A stretch of 41,291 nucleotides of DNA, taken from positions 1-41,291 of the forward strand of contig CALBDW010000139.1 of the NCBI GenBank assembly GCA_937927435.1, written 5' to 3'. The notes beneath the pieces are model-generated. The model was not told the origin of the DNA. It saw only the letters and a program-made list of their open reading frames with translations, and did no database searches. This DNA is from an uncultured Bdellovibrionales bacterium (GTDB lineage: Bacteria; Bdellovibrionota; Bdellovibrionia; Bdellovibrionales; JAMPXM01). A program made the position numbers and the translations under genes. Shown here piece after piece: positions 15,142-21,938 of the stretch (the first letter of the stretch is position 1; the number at the start of each line of letters is the position of its first letter).

Positions 15142-15927
15142 TTACCCGAACAGCACGAAAAACGCTTTCGTCAGGAAAAAGTCACCCACGAGAATCAGAA
15201 CGGAGCTGACGACCACCGCCATCGTGGTCGCGGATCCGACGCCTTGTGTGCCGCCTTTCACGTTTAGGCCGAAGTAGCAGGCCGTCACGCTGATAAAGAA
15301 GGCGAAGAATACCGTTTTCAGCAGTCCTGTCAGATAGTCCCGGAGCGTGATCGTTGTAACGGCCTTTTCAAAGCAGAAGATGGGGTCGAGTCCGAGTTCC
15401 CATACTTCGATCGCGATGCTTCCGAGGATGCCGATGGCGTTACCCAACACACACAAGAGAGGAAGCGCGATCAGGCAAGCCAGAATGCGCGGGACGACGA
15501 TGCGTTTGATCGGCGAGGTGCCGAGCGCGCGCATGGCGTCGATCTGTTGCGTGACGACCATCGAGCCGATTTCCGACGCGATACCCGCTCCCACCCGCGC
15601 CGCCAGCATCAAACTGCAGAAAACGGGACCCATCTCACGCACGATCGAAAGGGCCACGATCTTGGGAACGTAGAGTTTGCCGCCGAATTTTTCGAGGCCG
15701 AGACCGAACTGCAGGGCCATGACCATGCCGGTGCTGACAGCCGTTATGAACACCAGGCCCATTGAACGCACGCCTACGAAGTAAACCTGCTCTCCGACTA
15801 GATTCAAAAGGAGCGGGCGGGCGAAGAGCTCGCGCAAAAATTGTCTGAAGAGGAGGACGGCTCCTCCGAGCGCATGCGCGAAACTCAGAATGCGTCCGCC
15901 GAGAGCGGTGGATGCGTTTCGGATCAT
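15142..15927 (-). CDS. mlaE: Lipid-transport ABC permease, MlaE-like
   Basis: A 261-residue inner-membrane permease of the MlaE family with several hydrophobic segments. The family signature is present in KFGGKLYVPKIVALSIVREM, followed by GPVFCSLMLAARVGAGIASE and IGSMVVTQQIDAMRALGTSP. It binds MlaF and the MCE protein to form the core transporter. Its ATG overlaps the stop of the upstream lipoprotein gene by 4 bp. Confidence 0.93.
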   Translation of the reverse strand: MIRNASTALGGRILSFAHALGGAVLLFRQFLRELFARPLLLNLVGEQVYFVGVRSMGLVFITAVSTGMVMALQFGLGLEKFGGKLYVPKIVALSIVREMGPVFCSLMLAARVGAGIASEIGSMVVTQQIDAMRALGTSPIKRIVVPRILACLIALPLLCVLGNAIGILGSIAIEVWELGLDPIFCFEKAVTTITLRDYLTGLLKTVFFAFFISVTACYFGLNVKGGTQGVGSATTMAVVVSSVLILVGDFFLTKAFFVLFG

Positions 15928-16427
15928 GGCGCCTGGAAACTCCTTAAAAATCCGTCGAAAAATTCACGGTCTGTTTCGAAAACAGTTGGAAGCCCCACGT
16001 GGGAGAGCGTGTAGGTGCAGCCGTTTTTCTGGAAAATTACCGCACGCACGCGTGTCGGCACTCCTTCGACTCGACCTTCGACTTCAATGTCGAGCGCTTC
16101 ACGAGCGTTGAAAAGACGCAACTCCCGGCGAAGAACTTTCAGGTCGCGCAGGTCCAAGAAAAGTTCACGCGAAACGGCTTCAAGGCTTTGGGGCGAAGGT
16201 TCATTGCAATTCGAGAAAAAGCTGATGGAATTGCCGTTTTCCTTGTTTTGCCAGGCAGCATCGGCCGTAGTTGACTTCAAAACGAGATACGGTCGAGGCG
16301 GAGGCATGAAGTGCACGCCTCTAGAGCGCTCGCCTTTTTGGGGAGCGATGTTCAGTGAAACGCACGCTGAGAGCGCTACGAGCATTGCGAGCTGTGTGAG
16401 CGCGATACGATGTCGTAACAAGTTCAT
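15924..16427 (-). CDS. Lipoprotein at the head of the Mla-type operon
   Basis: A 167-residue protein with a lipoprotein signal peptide ending LSAC, so it should be anchored in a membrane. The mature part has two cysteines (FFSNC and NGCTYTL) that may pair, and an alpha/beta pattern ending FDGFLRSFQ. I do not recognise a family with confidence; the ending resembles small PsbP-like or auxiliary lipoprotein folds. The start ATG 16427 is chosen for the signal peptide. The 4-bp overlap with mlaE strongly suggests it serves the transporter, perhaps in the place of a periplasmic carrier, since no mlaC or mlaA is present here. Confidence 0.68.
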   Translation of the reverse strand: MNLLRHRIALTQLAMLVALSACVSLNIAPQKGERSRGVHFMPPPRPYLVLKSTTADAAWQNKENGNSISFFSNCNEPSPQSLEAVSRELFLDLRDLKVLRRELRLFNAREALDIEVEGRVEGVPTRVRAVIFQKNGCTYTLSHVGLPTVFETDREFFDGFLRSFQAP

Positions 16428-16462
16428 TCCGTCCAATGCGCCTTTGCCGGTTGAAAACACTC

Positions 16463-16479
16463 ACGAATCTTAGATTCGT
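16463..16479. promoter_or_regulatory. 17-bp palindrome, candidate operator
   Basis: ACGAATCTTAGATTCGT is a perfect palindrome with 8-bp arms around one base. It lies 36 bp upstream of the lipoprotein-mla operon and overlaps a -10-like TAAGAT (minus strand, complement of 16468-16473). It fits a dimeric repressor site; the regulator is not identified. Confidence 0.45.
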
Positions 16480-16512
16480 ATCGGTTAATTCGCTGTGAAA
16501 CAAAACTGGATT

Positions 16513-16530
16513 TCCGAAAGATTTTTCGGA
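16513..16530. other. Hairpin in the mla/flagellar intergenic region
   Basis: TCCGAAA and TTTCGGA form a 7-bp stem with a GATT loop. It sits in the 312-bp gap (16428-16739) between the divergent mla and flagellar operons. Apart from this, the palindrome at 16463 and the sigma54-type promoter at 16672, I see no gene in the gap. Confidence 0.3.
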
Positions 16531-16671
16531 GATACGATGGAGACGGCCTTTCGTCGAGTCCAGTATGGTTCCGCCTGTCAAAAACGAACGTCGCCGTCAT
16601 TTCTTTGTCACGGCCTTGAGCTTGTTGGGGCGCGGAATGCGAATAAAACGATTTTCGCTGCGCGAACCAAA

Positions 16672-16688
16672 TTGGCACTGGATGTGCT
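16672..16688 (+). promoter_or_regulatory. Sigma54-type promoter of the flagellar operon
   Basis: TTGGCACTGGATGTGCT has the invariant GG (16674-16675) and GC (16686-16687) exactly 10 bp apart and a perfect -24 TTGGCAC. The -12 half is GTGCT instead of TTGCA. Transcription would start near 16699, 40 nt before the preferred GTG of the AMIN-TPR gene. The second gene of the operon encodes a sigma54 activator. Confidence 0.7.
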
Positions 16689-16739
16689 CCATCGATTTTG
16701 ACGGGGTTCCAATTTCACGTCATCGAAAGGTCGAGTCGA

Positions 16740-19595
16740 GTGAGGAATCGGGCGAACACACTGACATTAGTCCAGATAATGAGCGTCCTCGCGATGCTGG
16801 CGTTCGCAATTCCGGTCCGCTTCGCGTTCGCGCAGGTCACGGTTGAAACGACCCGGATCGGCGACGCGACCCATTTCGAGTTCAGGGGCATGGGTGAATG
16901 GAAATACGAGGTACGGCGTGAAGGCAAAAACGGCGAAGTCATCGTCTTGCGTCTTCCGCCTCTGAAGGTTGAGGATGCGCGAAAGCTGAAATCTTTGAAT
17001 GACCCCTTGATAAAGTCGGTTCGGATCAAGGAGAAAGCCGTCGACGATTTGACTGAAGTGTATTTTACGGTCGATACCCGCACGGATTATTTCGATTACA
17101 TTACCGACCAGCCGTCGCGTTTGATCGTCGACTTCTTTCCGAAGGAGCCCGATGAACAGAGTGAGCCGCTCGCGGAGAAATTGCCGGAGAAAAAGACGCC
17201 TAAATCGTCCGGGCCGCGCCGGCCCGCCGGATCGGATCTCAAAATCGCAGTGAAAGCGGAACAGCCGACTGTGCCTTCACCCAAAGAGAAAACGGAAGCG
17301 CGGAAGGATTTGAATTACGGGATTTTCGATGGCGGCGATCCGGAATTCGAGCGATTCGCCATCAAGGATTACGAGATCAAAGGCGACCCGGTGAAGACGA
17401 GCCGCATGAACTTTTATCTGCCGTTTCCGATGCTTGATCTCGGAGTTCCCCATTTAGAGGCGATCCTAAACGTTCCGCCGACGTATGAGATTGTCGCCAA
17501 CGAAACGCGCGTGAATAAGGAAGCGCGTCTCTTGTTACGTCTGTTCTCGGAAAAGAAGCGGGCCGTTTTCATTAAAGCGGCCGATGAGTTTCTGAAAGAG
17601 AATCCCGATAGCCCGTATGACGAAGTCGTGCGCTACATGGCGGCGGACGCACACTACGATATTTGGCTCGCGTCCGGCTCGCTCGACGATTTCGACGCCG
17701 CCATGAACCAGTATTTGGCGTTGACGGAGAAGTATCCGGAGTCTCCGATGACGCAACGGACCCTGCTTTTGATGGGATATTCTTATTTGGACCGCGGGGA
17801 CAGTTTCGGGGCGCTCAAAGGCTTTGAGAAGTTCACTCGCATGTTCCCGGAGTCGAAATACATCGACCGTGTCCGCCTGTCGGTTGCGAGCGCTTATTTG
17901 CGCCTCAACCGCTATGACGATGCATACTCGATTCTCGACGATCTCGAGAAGAACGGAAAAACCCAAAAAGGGCGGCAGGAGGCCGCGTATCGTAAAGGCG
18001 ACGTTTTCTTCCGTAAAAAAGACTACGCTCAAGCGATTAAACAATACCAGGGGGCGATCGCTCGTCATCCCTCTGTCGCGGACGATTATCCGAATGCATG
18101 GTACAACATTGCCGAAGCGGAGTTCATGCTGGGCAATTTCCGCAAAAGCATTGAAGACTATCGTACTTTCCTCCGTAAGTTCCCGGATCATCCCTACGAT
18201 TCCTATGCGATGACGAGAATCGGCGAGTTGTTCGGGGTTTTCGGCGTTGATTCGGAGCGTGCGATGGGCGCGTTCCGCGAGAGCTTCTTCCGTTATCGTT
18301 CGACGCCTGGGGCCGGTATCGCTCGCATCCGCATGCTGACGGCGAAGATGCCGCAAATGAAGGAAAAGGAACTTGCGAGCGCGATCAGCGAAATTCAGTC
18401 CATCACGGACCGTTACAGCCCGCACACGGCGACGGGGAGTCAGGGGGAGATCACGGCTCTCGTGCCGAAAGAAGCGCACGGCCCGGCTCCACGTAAGCAG
18501 GAGCTTCAGGGTATCGATGAATTCAGTACCATCTTGGTCGCCGATGGATACACGGCCCGCAAAGATTACGCGACGGCGGCTCAGGGGCTGATCAAGTTCC
18601 TTCAGAAAAATCCGGCGACACCGAACAAGGACAAGTTCGTCGCCCGCATCGTGAACAACATCAGCAAAGGCATCGAGGCGGCGGTCGATCGCGGCGACTT
18701 CATGAACGCGTTGGAGCTTTTCGCCAAGAATTCGCCGGTTTGGTTGAAGGATACGAAACGTGTCGACATTTGTTACGATGTCGGGCGCGCTTATGAACTC
18801 GCCGGCGTATTCAAGGAAGCGACAAAAGTCTACAACGACTGCCTGGCGCTTTTGGGCAAGAAGAACGGTAAGGACGGTAGGAACCAGGAAGAAGTCCTTT
18901 TTGAAAGAAAGATCGGCGAAGATTCCATCCGTCTGCGGATCGCCGCCGCGGAGGTGAAGGACGCGCGTTTCGCCGAGGCGGAAAAGGAGCTGAAGAAAAT
19001 TTCAAAAAGCGCCGAGCTGAACGAAAAAGAACAAATCGAACGCGCCGAGATCGCCGTGGAAATCGCTGAGGCCAGCGGTCAACCGAAAGCGGCACGGCAG
19101 TATCTCGAAGACCTTTTGAACTATTGGAAGGGGGATAAACGGCTGACGAGCCCCCTGCATCTCCGCATCGCGCGTTTGTTGGTAGCGGAAAACGAACTGA
19201 AAAGCGCCAGCCAACACTTGGAAGAAATCATCGCTTGGAAAAAGGAAGATCCTGCTAGCGTGAGCGACGATATCCATGCCAGCGCCTTGGAAACTCTCGG
19301 CGACGTTTTCGTCAAACGCGGCATGCGGAAAGAAGCCGCCGCGGCTTATCGTGAGCTGCTCGAGACATACGAGCCGTCGCGCCGGTTGGCGGCGGTCCGT
19401 TACCGGCTCGGCCAGCTTCTTTACCAGGACGGAGATTTGAAGGGCGCCGAGTCGGTCTGGAACGGGCTGAGCGCGAGCGAAGACGGCATTTGGAGGAAAC
19501 TAGCCGTCGAGCAAATGGAAAGCGCGAAGTGGCAGAACGAATACAAAAAGTATTTGGAGCGCATTCCGGCGGCGGCCGAATTGCGCAAACGTTGA
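16740..19595 (+). CDS. AMIN-domain and TPR-repeat exported protein leading the flagellar operon
   Basis: A large protein of about 951 residues. A hydrophobic signal sequence ends FAFA near residue 31. The next ~105 residues form an AMIN-like beta domain (THFEFRGMGEWKYEV through PSRLIVDFFP), a fold used for septal or peptidoglycan targeting in AmiC and PilQ. A charged linker follows, then a long array of TPR-like helical pairs (for example residues ~290-560 and ~600-940). GTG 16740 is chosen because AAAGG lies 9 nt upstream; the upstream TTG 16698 coincides with the predicted transcript start. Position in the operon implies an envelope scaffold for flagellar assembly, which is inference. Confidence 0.8.
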   Translation: MRNRANTLTLVQIMSVLAMLAFAIPVRFAFAQVTVETTRIGDATHFEFRGMGEWKYEVRREGKNGEVIVLRLPPLKVEDARKLKSLNDPLIKSVRIKEKAVDDLTEVYFTVDTRTDYFDYITDQPSRLIVDFFPKEPDEQSEPLAEKLPEKKTPKSSGPRRPAGSDLKIAVKAEQPTVPSPKEKTEARKDLNYGIFDGGDPEFERFAIKDYEIKGDPVKTSRMNFYLPFPMLDLGVPHLEAILNVPPTYEIVANETRVNKEARLLLRLFSEKKRAVFIKAADEFLKENPDSPYDEVVRYMAADAHYDIWLASGSLDDFDAAMNQYLALTEKYPESPMTQRTLLLMGYSYLDRGDSFGALKGFEKFTRMFPESKYIDRVRLSVASAYLRLNRYDDAYSILDDLEKNGKTQKGRQEAAYRKGDVFFRKKDYAQAIKQYQGAIARHPSVADDYPNAWYNIAEAEFMLGNFRKSIEDYRTFLRKFPDHPYDSYAMTRIGELFGVFGVDSERAMGAFRESFFRYRSTPGAGIARIRMLTAKMPQMKEKELASAISEIQSITDRYSPHTATGSQGEITALVPKEAHGPAPRKQELQGIDEFSTILVADGYTARKDYATAAQGLIKFLQKNPATPNKDKFVARIVNNISKGIEAAVDRGDFMNALELFAKNSPVWLKDTKRVDICYDVGRAYELAGVFKEATKVYNDCLALLGKKNGKDGRNQEEVLFERKIGEDSIRLRIAAAEVKDARFAEAEKELKKISKSAELNEKEQIERAEIAVEIAEASGQPKAARQYLEDLLNYWKGDKRLTSPLHLRIARLLVAENELKSASQHLEEIIAWKKEDPASVSDDIHASALETLGDVFVKRGMRKEAAAAYRELLETYEPSRRLAAVRYRLGQLLYQDGDLKGAESVWNGLSASEDGIWRKLAVEQMESAKWQNEYKKYLERIPAAAELRKR

Positions 19596-19616
19596 CACCG
19601 CAGGGATGGGGTGGAG

Positions 19617-20624
19617 ATGAGGGTGAAATTTATCGGTGAAACTTTCGACGTGGATATGTTGAAAACCGCCGATCCCGAGATGAAGCGCCTGCTTCAGCTC
19701 GCTGAGAACGTTTCATCCAGCCGCGCGACGGTTTTGATCCGCGGTGAAAGCGGAACCGGCAAGGAGATGCTGGCGCGCTTCATCCATTCGCGCAGCCCTA
19801 GGGCGAACCGGAGAATGGTCGCCGTCAACTGCGCGGCGATTCCGGGCGAACTCTTGGAGAGCGAACTCTTCGGTTACGAGAAAGGGGCGTTCACCGGCGC
19901 GACGCAATCGAAACCGGGGAAGTTCGAACTCGCGAACGAGAGCACGTTTCTTCTCGACGAAATCAGTGAAATGCCTCTGGTGCTGCAGGCGAAACTTCTC
20001 CGCGTGATCCAGGAAGGCGAGGTCGAACGCCTGGGGGCGAAAGCTCCGGTGCGGGTGAATGTGCGCTTGATCGCGACCACGAACCGTGATCTAGAAGAAA
20101 TGGTCCGTCTGGGCCAGTTCCGTGAGGACTTATTTTACCGTTTGAACGTCATTCCGATTCATCTTCCTCCGTTGAGGACTCGTCCCGCGGACATCGACCT
20201 GCTCGCGCGGTTCTTCGTTGAGGTATCCGCGCATATGAACGGCAAGCCCCCGAAACGTCTTTCGGACGATGCTTTGGCGAAACTCCGTGAATGGCGTTGG
20301 CCGGGCAACGTCCGCGAACTTGAGAACGTCATAGAAAGATCTGTCCTGATGTCTCCGGGCGATGTGATCCGAGCGGAAGACATCATGATCCAGGCGCGTC
20401 CCACCGACGAAGTTCTTCAGCCGACTTCTCGCGGTCCTGAGCTCCGGCCGGGAATGACGATTTCCGAGGCTGAACGCCAATTGATCATGAAAACACTCGA
20501 ATACACGAACCAAAACCGGACGCGGGCGGCGCAAATGCTGGGTATCAGCATCCGGACGTTGCGTAATAAGCTGCACGAATACGGCGTCACGCGCGCGAAC
20601 AATGAGGAGCGTATCGATGGCTGA
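19617..20624 (+). CDS. Sigma54-dependent flagellar transcription activator lacking a receiver domain (FlrC/FlgR/FlbD-like)
   Basis: A 335-residue NtrC-type activator. A short N-terminus of about 20 residues replaces the usual receiver domain. The AAA+ domain has Walker A GESGTGKE (43-50), the sigma54-contacting GAFTGA loop (90-95), Walker B FLLDE (111-115) and the WPGNVRELENV sensor II. A Fis-type helix-turn-helix (NRTRAAQMLGISIRTLRNKL) ends the protein. A GTG at 19611 is an alternative start. It lies 21 bp after the AMIN-TPR gene and overlaps flgB by 8 bp. It is the obvious candidate to act on the sigma54-type promoter at 16672. Confidence 0.9.
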   Translation: MRVKFIGETFDVDMLKTADPEMKRLLQLAENVSSSRATVLIRGESGTGKEMLARFIHSRSPRANRRMVAVNCAAIPGELLESELFGYEKGAFTGATQSKPGKFELANESTFLLDEISEMPLVLQAKLLRVIQEGEVERLGAKAPVRVNVRLIATTNRDLEEMVRLGQFREDLFYRLNVIPIHLPPLRTRPADIDLLARFFVEVSAHMNGKPPKRLSDDALAKLREWRWPGNVRELENVIERSVLMSPGDVIRAEDIMIQARPTDEVLQPTSRGPELRPGMTISEAERQLIMKTLEYTNQNRTRAAQMLGISIRTLRNKLHEYGVTRANNEERIDG

Positions 20625-21030
20625 TCTGTTTGATAAAACCACGCGAGCTCTCGGAGCCGCCGTCAATTTCCGGCAGATCCGCAACAACGTGATCGCTTCG
20701 AACATCGCGAACGCCGAAACCCCCGGGTACCAGGCGAAAAAGGTCGATTTCGAAGAGGCGTTGGCGCGGGCACTCGATCTTGAAGGACTCGGAAACCTTG
20801 AGGGGTTGGAGCCTGGGCACTTCCCCGTCGGGCGAGGCGCCCTTTCGAGGGTAAAAGCCGACATTTATGAAAATCCCGACGTTCAAGTTTCGAACGACGG
20901 GAACACGGTCGACCTGCACCGGGAGATGTCGGCGTTGGCTGAAAACAGCATCATGTACAAGGCCGCGATCCAACTGATTAACAAGAAAATGGCGGCACTG
21001 AAGTACGCGGCGACTGAGGGAGGTAGATAA
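20617..21030 (+). CDS. flgB: Flagellar basal-body rod protein FlgB
   Basis: A proximal rod subunit of 137 residues. The N-terminal rod motif reads NNVIASNIANAETPGYQAKK, and the C-terminal helix EMSALAENSIMYKAAIQLI pairs with it in the rod. Start ATG 20617 is supported by GAGGAG 7 nt upstream; the in-frame codon at 20602 lies inside the activator gene and lacks a site. It shares one base with flgC (TAATG). Confidence 0.95.
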   Translation: MADLFDKTTRALGAAVNFRQIRNNVIASNIANAETPGYQAKKVDFEEALARALDLEGLGNLEGLEPGHFPVGRGALSRVKADIYENPDVQVSNDGNTVDLHREMSALAENSIMYKAAIQLINKKMAALKYAATEGGR

Positions 21031-21467
21031 TGGACATTTTGAGTGGACTCCGCGTGAGCGCGAGCGGGCTGGCCGCCCAGCAAATGCGGATGAACACCAT
21101 TAACAGCAACATCGCGAACGTCAACACCACTCGCACTCCCGAAGGCGGACCGTACCGCCGGAAAGATGTCATCCTGGAAGCGATTCCCGACGCGCGTAGC
21201 TTCGGTGAGATCCTCACGACCCAACCGCAGCGGGACGTCCAGAGAGTAATTGTTTCAGATGTGGTCGTCGACAGAAAGGCTCCGATCTTGAAGTACGAGC
21301 CCGATCATCCGGACGCGAATGAGGACGGCTACGTGGCCTATCCCAATATCAATCTCATGGAGGAAATGGCCAATATGATAATGGCTACGCGAGCTTACGA
21401 AGCCAATATCGCCGCCATGAACGCGACCAAGGATATGGCGATGACAAGTCTCGAATTAGGACGTTAG
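21030..21467 (+). CDS. flgC: Flagellar basal-body rod protein FlgC
   Basis: A proximal rod subunit of 145 residues. It has the rod-family N-terminus (LRVSASGLAAQQMRMNTINS then NIANVNTTRTPEGGPYRRK) and the C-terminal NLMEEMANMIMATRAYEAN motif. It follows flgB with a one-base overlap, and a 135-bp gap separates it from fliE. Confidence 0.96.
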   Translation: MDILSGLRVSASGLAAQQMRMNTINSNIANVNTTRTPEGGPYRRKDVILEAIPDARSFGEILTTQPQRDVQRVIVSDVVVDRKAPILKYEPDHPDANEDGYVAYPNINLMEEMANMIMATRAYEANIAAMNATKDMAMTSLELGR

Positions 21468-21530
21468 GAGTAGGACAAAATTTCCGGTCCTAAATGCAGT
21501 ATAAGGATTAAGAATTTCATATAAGATATA

Positions 21531-21559
21531 GGAAGAAGCCGCGTTTTTCGCGTTCTTCC
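21531..21559 (+). other. Hairpin in the flgC-fliE gap
   Basis: GGAAGAA-GC-CGCG and CGCG-TTCTTCC form an 11-bp stem with a 2-nt bulge and a TTTTT loop. Upstream (21490-21530) the gap is AT-rich with two TATAAG-like boxes but no convincing -35. This is the largest gap between the first genes of the operon. It could hold an internal promoter or an mRNA-processing structure. Confidence 0.4.
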
Positions 21560-21602
21560 CTGAAAACTTCGGCCAGGACGAGCCGGACAAGGAAGGCAAA
21601 CC

Positions 21603-21935
21603 ATGGACGGTTTGACGATCAGACAAGGACAAGCCCTGCTCAATACCGGGAAGACCGCAAGCGAGTTGCGGTCGGAACAGTTCCAGCAGCCACTTCAAAC
21701 AAACGATCCTGGCGCCAAGTCGTTCGCTGACACGCTTAAAGATGCTGTCAACACGGTCAACGAGTTGCAAAAAACGGCTGACAAAAAGATGCAGGAACTC
21801 GCGACCGGGAAAACCACGAACATTCCGGAAGTAATGATGGCGGCCGAGAAAGCTGACATCGCGCTTCGTTTAATGGTGCAAATGCGCAACAAGATCATCG
21901 AAGCGTACCAAGAAGTGATGAAAATGCAGGTTTGA
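21603..21935 (+). CDS. fliE: Flagellar hook-basal body protein FliE
   Basis: A 110-residue protein that joins the MS ring to the proximal rod. The C-terminal half carries the FliE signature: SFADTLKDAVNTVNELQK, then TTNIPEVMMAAEKADIALRL and the ending MVQMRNKIIEAYQEVMKMQV. AAGGAAGG precedes the ATG. It is followed 3 bp later by fliF. Confidence 0.95.
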   Translation: MDGLTIRQGQALLNTGKTASELRSEQFQQPLQTNDPGAKSFADTLKDAVNTVNELQKTADKKMQELATGKTTNIPEVMMAAEKADIALRLMVQMRNKIIEAYQEVMKMQV

Positions 21936-21938
21936 TAG

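Noticed and set aside
16698..16739. TTG start at 16698 for the AMIN-TPR protein
   Set aside because: It coincides with the predicted sigma54 transcript start, has no Shine-Dalgarno and adds residues before the signal peptide.
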